In this document: positions 8,345-14,706 of the stretch, piece by piece
How positions within the stretch are numbered: position 1 is the first letter of the stretch
How the letters are laid out: every line of letters begins with the position of its first letter
Source: UMGS1470 sp051889215
GTDB lineage: Bacteria > Bacillota > Clostridia > Christensenellales > UBA1242
Direction: 5' to 3'
Length of the DNA: 20,246 nucleotides
NCBI GenBank assembly: GCA_051889215.1
Contig: JBJFDC010000010.1
Span: forward strand, 1-20,246
Position numbers and translations under genes: made by a program
The notes under the pieces: generated by a model
What the model was told of the DNA's origin: nothing
The model's database searches: none
The model's input: only the letters and a program-made list of their open reading frames with translations

Positions 8345-10057
8345 TTATTCTATAATTTCTTCAAATTTGCCACATTTTTGAATTTCGCCGCCGTCAACAA
8401 CATAAATTTTCTGACAGCTTTTCATGGTTTCAACATCGGACGAGACGACAATGATTGTTCTTTCATCAAGTTGATTTATCTTTTCAACAACTTTTGCGAC
8501 AACTTGGGATTTTTGGGCTTGAAGTGGTTTTTCCAAAACGACAACCTTGGAGTCTCGATATAGAGCACGTGCGAGATTTATCATTTGTTTTTGAAGGACT
8601 GGGAACGAATCCATTCTCCCGCGAATAACCCGACTGTCGAGATTTATGTCGCCTTTTTCAATTTGTTTCAATCCAACAATGCTGATGATTTTTTCGTATT
8701 TTTCTTTATCTTCATTTTCAAACAAGACAATATTTTCTTTGATTGTCTTTTTGGAAAGATATATTTGAGGTGAATAAACAGAAAAGTTTTCTCGAATTGA
8801 ACAAATGTTTATATCTTTGTAATCAATGTCATTGATTGAGAGTTCTCCCGACTCGACGTCTGTCCTTTTTGTCAACAGATTGCAAAATTCATGACAACCT
8901 TTGCCATCTTTGAACCAAAAACCGACTTTTTCACCTTGACCAATCGAAAAATCAAACTGGTTCACATTGTTTCCGTCGTCCCCTTTTCCACAGAGTTTTG
9001 TCGCGGCGATTTTGATGTCACCAGATATGTCTTGGACTGTTTTGTTTTCTTTTTTGTTTTTCTTTTCAGCATATTGCCTGATGTTTTCACAATAACAAAG
9101 CGCTTCTTGAATTTGATAAGACTTGATGGCGCAGTTGTTTATGTTGTCGAGCATGATAATCGCATATGAAACCGCAACCGAAAAACCGCCAATCGTTATT
9201 TCTCCGATAATCGCAAGATATCCCGAGAGCAAAATCATTCCACCATAAAACACCGCTCGAAGAAGCATAAAAAAGAACTGATATAAATTGGACTTTGTTA
9301 TGCACTTCTTTTTATTCACAAAATGCGCGTAATTTTTTTCCGAAAGTTTTTTGAGCGCCTGCCCCTCATACGCATTTGTTTTTATGTCCAAAATGTCATT
9401 TACTGTCGCACTGATTTGCGTTGAAATTTTTCTCACATTTCTTCGAATTTGAGCAAAATATGGTTTTGTTGAACGCATATATAAAATCAACAACACGACA
9501 ACAAACGGCAAACACGCAACCATAAACACTCCAAGTTTCCAACTTGTTAAAAAAATCATTATTAAGGAAATCATGGAGTATAACAAAAAACTAATTAGTT
9601 GAGGAAACAACATTTGAAAAAGTTCTTTTGTCTGATACACGTCATTTGTGAGCATTGTATAGATGTCGCCAGTGGAATAATATTCACCGCTTGAAAACAT
9701 TTTGGAAAGAACAACCATTCGCAAATCATTTCCAAATTTATTTCCATAATTTTGACTAACACGCCCTCCGGCATATTGCAAAATTGCCTTCACAACAACA
9801 ATGCCGCCAAAAATCACACACAACCACATCAAAAGTTCTTTGCTTCCAATTTCACCAAGAGCCCCGCCCGCAATCGCTTGAGACACAATTCCAGAACCGT
9901 GATTTGTCGTTGGTTGAATAACAAAATCCAACACATATCTTGAAATCTGCACGAGAGCAATGCTCATCACAACGGCGAGCAACAAAACAGCAAGATAAAA
10001 CAATGCTTGCCATATATATTTCTTGAAATGCGAATATGCAAACTTCAATGCTTTCAT
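8345..10057 (-). CDS. ABC exporter half-transporter with severely degenerate ATPase (first subunit)
   Basis: 570 residues: type-1 membrane domain (about 15-320, with an external loop at 48-75 after helix 1), a charged linker (328-345), then a nucleotide-binding-domain fold (348-570). Its motifs are nearly all lost. The Walker A site reads FKDGKGCHE (382-390), so the phosphate-binding lysine is C388 and the next residue H389. Walker B reads VVVLEKP (505-511), with K510 in place of the catalytic glutamate. The signature reads FPVLQKQ (485-491). The switch histidine is S540. Only the Q-loop glutamine Q431 (YSPQIYL) is conserved. Fold landmarks (TIKENI, NLARALYRDSKVVVL) remain clear, so homology is certain. 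ATG at 10057 has no Shine-Dalgarno; the promoter -10 lies seven bases upstream. First gene of a two-gene operon; see the 545-residue partner. Substrate unknown. Confidence 0.87.
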   Translation of the reverse strand: MKALKFAYSHFKKYIWQALFYLAVLLLAVVMSIALVQISRYVLDFVIQPTTNHGSGIVSQAIAGGALGEIGSKELLMWLCVIFGGIVVVKAILQYAGGRVSQNYGNKFGNDLRMVVLSKMFSSGEYYSTGDIYTMLTNDVYQTKELFQMLFPQLISFLLYSMISLIMIFLTSWKLGVFMVACLPFVVVLLILYMRSTKPYFAQIRRNVRKISTQISATVNDILDIKTNAYEGQALKKLSEKNYAHFVNKKKCITKSNLYQFFFMLLRAVFYGGMILLSGYLAIIGEITIGGFSVAVSYAIIMLDNINNCAIKSYQIQEALCYCENIRQYAEKKNKKENKTVQDISGDIKIAATKLCGKGDDGNNVNQFDFSIGQGEKVGFWFKDGKGCHEFCNLLTKRTDVESGELSINDIDYKDINICSIRENFSVYSPQIYLSKKTIKENIVLFENEDKEKYEKIISIVGLKQIEKGDINLDSRVIRGRMDSFPVLQKQMINLARALYRDSKVVVLEKPLQAQKSQVVAKVVEKINQLDERTIIVVSSDVETMKSCQKIYVVDGGEIQKCGKFEEIIE

Positions 10058-10063
10058 ATTTAA

Positions 10064-10092
10064 AATATATCAAATATGTTGTTTTTTGTCCA
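10064..10092 (-). promoter_or_regulatory. ABC operon promoter, probably leaderless
   Basis: Minus strand: TGGACA (10087-10092), 17-base spacer, TATATT (10064-10069). The -10 ends six bases before the ATG at 10057, and the bases between contain no purine-rich ribosome site. Confidence 0.55.
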
Positions 10093-10104
10093 CAAACCAA
10101 ACAT

Positions 10105-10136
10105 AAAAAAAGAATGGCGCAAACCATTCTTTTTTT
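10105..10136 (-). terminator. Terminator of the 189-residue membrane protein gene
   Basis: Perfect 13-bp stem (AAAAAAAGAATGG, 10105-10117, with 10124-10136) and 6-base loop just after the stop codon at 10147; U-tract on the minus strand. It insulates the ABC operon promoter that follows. Confidence 0.85.
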
Positions 10137-10146
10137 ATTGGAATAA

Positions 10147-10716
10147 CTATTTGTTAAGACAAGCACAAGCAGTCGCAACTGCACCAGAAATAATCGCGAT
10201 AAACGGTGCGGCATGAATGCCAGCAGTTTCACTAAATTTCGTGCCCAAAACTTCTGTTCCCAAAAGAACAAAAACGCAAATTATTGAACCAATTGCGAAA
10301 AGTGTTCCAAGCATTCCAAAAGCAAGAACCAACATTCTCATGAGTTTTCCTTTGAATATCATTGCCAAAACTGCTGCGACAACCAAAAGTCCACCAAGAG
10401 CTGATGCAATAACATTCAAAATTGCTGCTGCTTTTGTTTTTGCTGCTGTGTCTTCAGAAACAACAAGACCATATGCTGCAATCTCTTCTTGGCTTGCATT
10501 TGCCAGATCTTTCATGTTTTGAATTGAATCTTCGACTGGATCTGCAAAACTCATTGCTGTGAGGACATTGACCGTTGAAACTTTTGTTTCGTCGCTGCTT
10601 TTTGATGCAATCATTGGCATGAACATTGAGCAAAACAACAAAGCCCCAAAAACAATGGCAAGCACTGATAAGATTATGCCTTTCATTCCGCTTTTCTTTT
10701 TAGCTTTTTTTGCCAT
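10147..10716 (-). CDS. Four-helix membrane protein of unknown function (paralogue of the 192-residue neighbour)
   Basis: 189 residues from the ATG at 10716, which has AAAGGAGAAATCAC directly before it; the frame is open 17 codons further up, but those codons overlap the promoter. Lysine-rich N-terminus (KKAKKKSG), helix 1 (about 12-34), an external loop of about 65 residues, then three closely spaced helices (about 92-117, 121-148, 163-186). The loop starts with SMFMPMIASKSS. No catalytic motif, lipobox or transporter signature is seen. The order helix-loop-three helices and the run after helix 1 (S-x-F-x-P-x-x, then ...V-x-x-A-M) match the next gene upstream, so the two look like diverged duplicates. 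It has its own promoter and terminator. I do not recognise the family. Confidence 0.8.
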   Translation of the reverse strand: MAKKAKKKSGMKGIILSVLAIVFGALLFCSMFMPMIASKSSDETKVSTVNVLTAMSFADPVEDSIQNMKDLANASQEEIAAYGLVVSEDTAAKTKAAAILNVIASALGGLLVVAAVLAMIFKGKLMRMLVLAFGMLGTLFAIGSIICVFVLLGTEVLGTKFSETAGIHAAPFIAIISGAVATACACLNK

Positions 10717-10750
10717 GTGATTTCTCCTTTTAATAAAATTTAACAATATG

Positions 10751-10779
10751 ATTATATAACAGACCAATTAATTATACAA
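10751..10779 (-). promoter_or_regulatory. Promoter of the 189-residue membrane protein gene
   Basis: Minus strand: TTGTAT (10774-10779), 17-base spacer, TATAAT (10751-10756), about 30 bases before the ribosome site. Confidence 0.65.
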
Positions 10780-10803
10780 ACAAAATTTATAACAATAAGA
10801 TGT

Positions 10804-10839
10804 CAAAAAATAAAATAAAAAAGAGAGAAAATTCTCTCT
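10804..10839 (-). terminator. Terminator of the 192-residue membrane protein gene
   Basis: Eight-bp stem AGAGAGAA (10822-10829) with TTCTCTCT (10832-10839), overlapping the TAG stop (10838-10840), followed on the minus strand by a long T-rich tract (10804-10821). Confidence 0.7.
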
Positions 10840-11416
10840 ATTTATTTTCAACTTGCATTTTGTTTTTGTCGAACCAATTTAGGAACCATGAGCCAAGCCC
10901 ACCAAACAAACCTGCGCCCATCATGACAAATGATGCTGCATTGATTGCATAATAATATGAGTATGGATAACTCGATTCGGTGACCATTCCAAGATAAACA
11001 CATAGCAATGCTATCATTGAAATTGCGACACAAAGAGCGGCGACAGAAAAGGCGACTGATGAAAATCTAAATATGTTGCCTCCAAAGAAAAGAGAAGCAA
11101 TTGCACAGATTATAAGTGCTCCACCAATCATGGCGTTAACCAAGCCCAAAACGCCGACAACGCGAATTAATTCTCCCGCTTTGCCCTCGCTTTTCGATAT
11201 GATAAACGACGCCTCTTTGATGTTTTCGGTGTATAAGTCGTCTTGTGTTTTTGCATTCATTGCAACAACCACATCTCGACATGAATAAGTCGCTGATGTT
11301 CGTTTGTTTGCAGGACCCATGATTGGAATAAAATAACTTGCAACGAGCAAAACACCCATCAATGCGACAACAATAACAATACTCAATTTTTTAAAAAATG
11401 CTGCCTTGTCTTTCAT
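10838..11416 (-). CDS. Four-helix membrane protein of unknown function (paralogue of the 189-residue neighbour)
   Basis: 192 residues. Helix 1 (about 12-33), an external loop of about 55 residues beginning ASYFIPIMGPANKR, then three helices (about 86-110, 117-143, 155-180) and a short basic/acidic tail. The loop holds a single cysteine (SCRDVV, about residue 46). The loop start aligns with that of the 189-residue protein (S-Y/M-F-I/M-P-I/M, followed about 15 residues later by V-x-x-A-M), which with the shared topology supports an old duplication. A GGAGGG ribosome site lies four bases before the ATG. It has a strong promoter with a perfect TTGACA and its own terminator, so the two paralogues are separate transcription units that may be regulated apart. 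No function can be assigned. Confidence 0.8.
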   Translation of the reverse strand: MKDKAAFFKKLSIVIVVALMGVLLVASYFIPIMGPANKRTSATYSCRDVVVAMNAKTQDDLYTENIKEASFIISKSEGKAGELIRVVGVLGLVNAMIGGALIICAIASLFFGGNIFRFSSVAFSVAALCVAISMIALLCVYLGMVTESSYPYSYYYAINAASFVMMGAGLFGGLGSWFLNWFDKNKMQVENK

Positions 11417-11437
11417 TTTCCCTCCACTTTTATATAA

Positions 11438-11466
11438 ATTTTAAAAAACATGAGAAATATTGTCAA
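11438..11466 (-). promoter_or_regulatory. Promoter of the 192-residue membrane protein gene
   Basis: Minus strand: perfect TTGACA (11461-11466), 17-base spacer, TAAAAT (11438-11443). Confidence 0.7.
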
Positions 11467-11473
11467 ACATTAT

Positions 11474-11502
11474 TTGCAAAATTTATGCATTTTTGTTATT
11501 TT
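11474..11502 (+). promoter_or_regulatory. Probable promoter of the TM2-type gene
   Basis: TTGCAA (11474-11479), 17-base spacer, TATTTT (11497-11502). Its -35 lies 8 bases from the -35 of the divergent membrane-protein promoter, so the two polymerases would compete. Confidence 0.4.
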
Positions 11503-11524
11503 ATAGACATAGGAGGATATTTTT

Positions 11525-11743
11525 ATGGCTAAAAAATCATCATCTTCAAACAAGAGAGGTTTTAGTGTTATTCTTTTCCTTTTGTGCTTATTGCCATTTG
11601 GATTTGACAAACTCTATTGCCACAACACAAAAGTTTTCTTGGTTAAATTCTTGTTCCACTTCATAGGAATTGGATTTATCTGGTGGCTATTCGACCTCGT
11701 TTGTGTTTGCCTTGGCTCATACAAAGTCAACCCACTCAAATAA
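11525..11743 (+). CDS. TM2-domain small membrane protein
   Basis: 72 residues, basic N-terminus then two hydrophobic helices (about 12-28 and 36-62). The pattern LLPFGFDKLYCHNTK followed by FIGIGFIWWLFDLVCVCLG matches the TM2 domain: a G-x-D/H-x-x-Y turn after the first helix and a second helix ending WWLxDL. TM2 proteins are widespread and their bacterial role is not settled. AGGAGG (11511-11516) lies eight bases before the ATG. It is monocistronic, with a strong terminator at the stop codon. Its second helix resembles the end of the 77-residue protein at the right of the window (FLWLVDMV), so both may belong to one loose group of small membrane proteins. Confidence 0.82.
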   Translation: MAKKSSSSNKRGFSVILFLLCLLPFGFDKLYCHNTKVFLVKFLFHFIGIGFIWWLFDLVCVCLGSYKVNPLK

Positions 11744-11769
11744 AAAAAGACGCACAGGCGTCTTTTTTT
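11742..11769 (+). terminator. Terminator of the TM2-type gene
   Basis: Perfect 12-bp stem (AAAAAAAGACGC, 11742-11753, with 11758-11769), ACAG loop, T7 tract; it starts inside the TAA stop. Confidence 0.9.
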
Positions 11770-11832
11770 GTTAAACAAAAGTCTTTGATTTTAATAAAAC
11801 AATTATATAATAGAAAAATTTTGCAAATTTTA

Positions 11833-11861
11833 TTGACAACATCGCTTTTGTTTGATAATAT
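11833..11861 (+). promoter_or_regulatory. tRNA-Ala promoter
   Basis: Perfect TTGACA (11833-11838), 17-base spacer, TAATAT (11856-11861); predicted start about 10 bases before the mature tRNA 5' end. Confidence 0.7.
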
Positions 11862-11878
11862 AACAAAGCATCAAATTT

Positions 11879-11955
11879 GGGGGTATGGCTCAGTTGGCTA
11901 GAGCACCTGCCTTGCAAGCAGGGGGTCATCGGTTCGAATCCGATTATCTCCACCA
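11879..11955 (+). tRNA. tRNA-Ala (anticodon UGC)
   Basis: 77 bases including an encoded CCA. The acceptor arm GGGGGTA pairs with TATCTCC and has the G3:U70 pair that marks alanine tRNA. D-arm box GGCTCAGTTGGCTAGAGC; anticodon stem CCTGC/GCAGG with loop CTTGCAA, anticodon TGC; T-arm GGTTCGAATCC. It is a single gene with its own promoter and terminator, not part of a tRNA cluster in this window. Confidence 0.97.
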
Positions 11956-11958
11956 AAC

Positions 11959-11987
11959 AAAAGCACGAACTTTAGGTTCGTGTTTTT
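11959..11987 (+). terminator. tRNA-Ala terminator
   Basis: Left arm 11959-11970 (core CACGAAC) pairs with 11976-11987 (GTTCGTG then T's); 5-base loop; T-tract. It begins four bases after the tRNA CCA end. Confidence 0.85.
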
Positions 11988-11996
11988 TGTTAAGAA

Positions 11997-12072
11997 GGTG
12001 GAGAAGAGGATTCTCATGCAGATATGCATGTTCCAAAGCTCCACCAGCAAAAACGACCTTTGTGTCGTTTTT
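11997..12072 (+). ncRNA. Candidate small structured RNA / tRNA-like remnant with terminator
   Basis: Directly after the tRNA terminator, GGTGGAG (11997-12003) and CTCCACC (12039-12045) form a perfect 7-bp closing stem followed by A, as in a tRNA acceptor arm. Inside is a perfect hairpin CATGCA-GATA-TGCATG (12015-12030). A competing small hairpin GAGAA/TTCTC (12001-12005 with 12011-12015) shares bases with the closing stem. The 50-base body has no D- or T-arm, so it is not a working tRNA; it may be a decayed tRNA or an unrelated RNA. The 3' CTCCACCA (12039-12046) repeats the last eight bases of tRNA-Ala (11948-11955). A terminator hairpin follows. No promoter of its own is seen; read-through from the tRNA promoter is possible. 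Confidence 0.3.
12049..12072 (+). terminator. Second terminator downstream of tRNA-Ala
   Basis: Nine-bp stem AAAAACGAC (12049-12057) with GTCGTTTTT (12064-12072), 6-base loop, T-tract. It lies about 100 bases after the tRNA and closes the small structured element. The remaining bases to the tlyA promoter (12073-12149) hold only small weak palindromes. Confidence 0.75.
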
Positions 12073-12149
12073 TTATTTCCGTAATGCGGATTCGAATGCG
12101 TGTTTTTACACACTTTGATTATGTCAAAATCAATAACTATCACTCACTC

Positions 12150-12178
12150 TTGCGTGTTTTTGTTTTATGTGCTAAAAT
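12150..12178 (+). promoter_or_regulatory. tlyA promoter
   Basis: TTGCGT (12150-12155), 17-base spacer ending in TGC, TAAAAT (12173-12178): a TGn extended -10 promoter. Confidence 0.6.
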
Positions 12179-12215
12179 ATTGCTGTTTGCAAATTTATGA
12201 GCATATGGAGAAAAT

Positions 12216-12947
12216 ATGACAAAAAGACTTGATGTGTTTCTCACAGAAAACAACTATTTTGAGAGCAGAAGCAAGGCAACACAGGCAATTCTTGCAGGAG
12301 CAATTTCTGTAAACGACGAGCCCCAAACAAAGCCGTCGTTTTTGGTTGAAGAAAATCCCACAATAAAGATACTTAAACAAACCGACAAATATGTTTCCCG
12401 CGCGGGATACAAACTCGAAGCAGCAATCGCAAACTTTGGTGTTGATTTTTCTGGAAAGACTGTGCTCGACATTGGCGCAAGCACGGGCGGATTTTCAGAC
12501 TGTGCGTTGCAACATGGTGCGAAAAAAGTTTTTTCTGTCGACACGGGAACTGGCCAACTTCACAACAATTTGCTGACGGACGCGCGAGTTGTCAATCTTG
12601 AAAAGACCAATGCGATTGACTTAAAACAAGAATACTTTGACCAGGCAGATATTATTGTTTGTGATGTGTCATTTGTTTCTGGCGTATATCTGTTTCAAAA
12701 AATCGCCTCAAAAATCAAACCTGGAACAAAAATTATTTGGTTGATAAAACCCCAGTTTGAATGCGGAAAACGCGTTATATCAAAATTCAAAGGCGTTATA
12801 TCAAATGAAAACCTCGCCCTTCAAATTGCAGAAAATGCGATTTTTACTTTGCAGGTATTCGATTTTGAAAAACTTGGATTTATGAAATCCCCAATCAAGG
12901 GCGGAGATGGCAACACCGAATTTTTGACATATGTAAGAAAAAAATAA
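12216..12947 (+). CDS. tlyA: TlyA-family rRNA 2'-O-methyltransferase
   Basis: 243 residues, the usual TlyA length. An S4 RNA-binding domain (about 1-60, starting KRLDVFL and containing IxxGxISVN) is followed by a Rossmann methyltransferase fold. The SAM site is LDIGASTGGFSD (84-95). The K-D-K-E catalytic tetrad known for TlyA is complete: K66 (GYKLE), D150 (CDVSF), K178 (IKPQFE) and E235 (GNTEFL). Known TlyA enzymes methylate the 2'-OH of cytidines in 16S and/or 23S rRNA; the short N-terminus here does not by itself tell which. The old name haemolysin A is misleading. GGAG lies five bases before the ATG. In many Bacillota the gene sits near dxs, ispA and recN, but here it stands alone after tRNA-Ala and faces the VanW-type gene. 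Confidence 0.93.
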   Translation: MTKRLDVFLTENNYFESRSKATQAILAGAISVNDEPQTKPSFLVEENPTIKILKQTDKYVSRAGYKLEAAIANFGVDFSGKTVLDIGASTGGFSDCALQHGAKKVFSVDTGTGQLHNNLLTDARVVNLEKTNAIDLKQEYFDQADIIVCDVSFVSGVYLFQKIASKIKPGTKIIWLIKPQFECGKRVISKFKGVISNENLALQIAENAIFTLQVFDFEKLGFMKSPIKGGDGNTEFLTYVRKK

Positions 12948-12968
12948 AGTTGGGAAATTTTCTCAACT
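12948..12968. terminator. Terminator shared by tlyA and the VanW-type gene
   Basis: AGTTGGG (12948-12954) pairs with CTCAACT (12962-12968) with one G-U pair and A/T extension into the loop. T's follow on + and also on the minus strand, so it can serve both convergent genes. Confidence 0.7.
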
Positions 12969-13014
12969 CTATTTTTTTATTAATGACAAACAGCCACCAT
13001 TTCCAAACAGCAAA

Positions 13015-14544
13015 TTAAGGGTTGTATTCAGCGGGGTTATCAGAAGAAATCTTTTTCTCGACATTGTCCGCTTGTGTTGATGTTTGTTTTTGTGCACCAA
13101 TGAGTTTTACGTCATTTTCAGGAAGAGTCATGCCTTCACCCAATTCGTTTGCGCCCTCAATCACAATGCCCTCTTGTGCCTGATATACCTCATGGCGCAA
13201 AAGTTTGCTGTCCACTTTTTCACCATTCAAATAATAATCGAGCCATGCTTCTGACTCATAACCTTCACGAGGGTATTTGAGTCTATAATATTCACCCTTA
13301 TACATAACTTTGTCGGCATATTCTCCGTTTGTGTCAACAACAATTCTGTCACCAGGGTGTTCAATAACTTTGATAAACTCTGCTCTTCTTTGAACACTCA
13401 CACCCGGGTCGAAAGGTTTTCCATAAATTTCAACAAAGCAATCGGTGTCGTTGCCATATGCTTTGATATAAAGCGGATATCCAGTGTTGTTTTTGAATCT
13501 CAAATCAGAATATCCCTCTGAAACCATGGCATCAAATGCAAGAGGCACATATGAGGCGGGAATTGAGTGCTTGTTGACCTCCAAAATTTCAATGTCCGCT
13601 TTGATGAGGGCATTATATAGTGTCGTTGATGCCTGACAAACTCCGCCGCCAGTGCCCTCAACAAACACACCATCAATAATCACATTTGCCTTTTTAAATC
13701 CGTTTGCTGCAGTTCTTGGCCCTGTGGTCTGGTTGAATGACACCTCTTGGTCTGGTTCAACAACCATTCCGTTAAATTTTGACAAGGCGAGTTTTATGTT
13801 GGATTTTCTATCTTGGGTTGACGATTTATAACTTGTTGAAAACTTTGAACGAAGAACAAGATTTGCCTGAACCTCTTCCACGGTTTTTTCTGGAACGACT
13901 TCTTTTGTTGGGATTTCAACAACAATTTTTGAAGATTTTGAAAATTCTTCATCAATCATTTCGAACAATTTTTCCCTGTCAACCTCGACTCCGTTTTGAG
14001 GTTCTTTGACTTCAAACATATTTTGTTCGTTCGGATTAAAAACAACTTGTGGTTCAATGGCAGGCGTGTTTATCTCTGCAATCACCTCATCAACTTTTTG
14101 GTCAAGACCCGCCAAAACATACTTATAGGATATTTCAATATTAAACCCCTGATTTTGAATTTTTTTTGCGGTCGCCAGTTTTTCGACAAAGTTGCCACCT
14201 CGCCCATATTGATATGCACTTTCAATAATTGGCAAAATGTCGGGATTGACCTCAAAATCTTTGCCTTCAAATTTCCAAGACTTGTCTTTGTATTTGAGTT
14301 CAATTTCAACTTCATTTCTTTTTTCGTTGAGTTTGGCAGCAATGATGTTGCCCGCTTGTTCTGACGAAAGATTTGAAACATCGACACCATTTATTGTCGT
14401 GCCATCATAAAAACCATTATTCATGTATGCGCCCGAAAGAAATTGCCACAAAAAATATAATCCCACAGCCAAAAGACTGGCAAACACAATCCAAAACACA
14501 ACTGATTTTTTGCTTCTTTTTTTTGTTTTTTGTTGCTCTTGCAT
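13015..14544 (-). CDS. VanW/YoaR-type membrane-anchored cell-wall protein
   Basis: 509 residues. The ATG at 14544 is preferred over GTG at 14550 because AGGAG lies five bases before the ATG but abuts the GTG. A basic N-terminus (KTKKRSKK) and one helix (about 15-34) anchor it with the bulk outside. Residues about 50-225 form two repeats of the YoaR-like peptidoglycan-binding type. The VanW domain covers about 235-370, with the hallmark GGGVCQASTTLYNA (299-312). Residues about 380-485 look like a G5-type adhesion module (ending NGEKV...EVYQ...IVIEGA). The tail is low complexity. VanW proteins occur in some vancomycin-resistance clusters but are common without them; no other van gene is here, so resistance should not be inferred. 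Role: probably binding or shaping the cell wall. No convincing promoter was found in 14551-14640. Confidence 0.88.
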   Translation of the reverse strand: MQEQQKTKKRSKKSVVFWIVFASLLAVGLYFLWQFLSGAYMNNGFYDGTTINGVDVSNLSSEQAGNIIAAKLNEKRNEVEIELKYKDKSWKFEGKDFEVNPDILPIIESAYQYGRGGNFVEKLATAKKIQNQGFNIEISYKYVLAGLDQKVDEVIAEINTPAIEPQVVFNPNEQNMFEVKEPQNGVEVDREKLFEMIDEEFSKSSKIVVEIPTKEVVPEKTVEEVQANLVLRSKFSTSYKSSTQDRKSNIKLALSKFNGMVVEPDQEVSFNQTTGPRTAANGFKKANVIIDGVFVEGTGGGVCQASTTLYNALIKADIEILEVNKHSIPASYVPLAFDAMVSEGYSDLRFKNNTGYPLYIKAYGNDTDCFVEIYGKPFDPGVSVQRRAEFIKVIEHPGDRIVVDTNGEYADKVMYKGEYYRLKYPREGYESEAWLDYYLNGEKVDSKLLRHEVYQAQEGIVIEGANELGEGMTLPENDVKLIGAQKQTSTQADNVEKKISSDNPAEYNP

Positions 14545-14643
14545 AATCACTCCTCAAATTATTATTTGTTTAAATGGCGCAATTATTCCACAAACAAAAT
14601 TTTCAATTCAGTGCGTTTTTGATTTGGCGTGAATTTTGAACAA

Positions 14644-14675
14644 AAAAAAGACTTGTCAAAAAACAAATCTTTTTT
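14644..14675 (-). terminator. rmuC terminator
   Basis: AAAAAAGACTTGT (14644-14656) pairs with 14663-14675 over 13 positions with one mismatch; 6-base loop; U-tract on the minus strand after the rmuC stop. Confidence 0.75.
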
Positions 14676-14706
14676 GCATATTGATTATGCCACTGATAAA
14701 GCATTT

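Noticed and set aside
11885..12118. Open frame of 77 codons on + across tRNA-Ala
   Set aside because: It begins inside the tRNA and runs through two terminators; no ribosome site. It is a by-product of the RNA genes, as is the opposite-strand frame at 11898-12143.
12254..12544. 96-codon minus-strand frame opposite tlyA
   Set aside because: Antisense to the conserved TlyA core; no start signal or recognisable domain.
13015..14544. Vancomycin resistance locus because of VanW
   Set aside because: VanW domains are common in Bacillota without resistance; there is no vanH, vanA/B, vanX or two-component system here.
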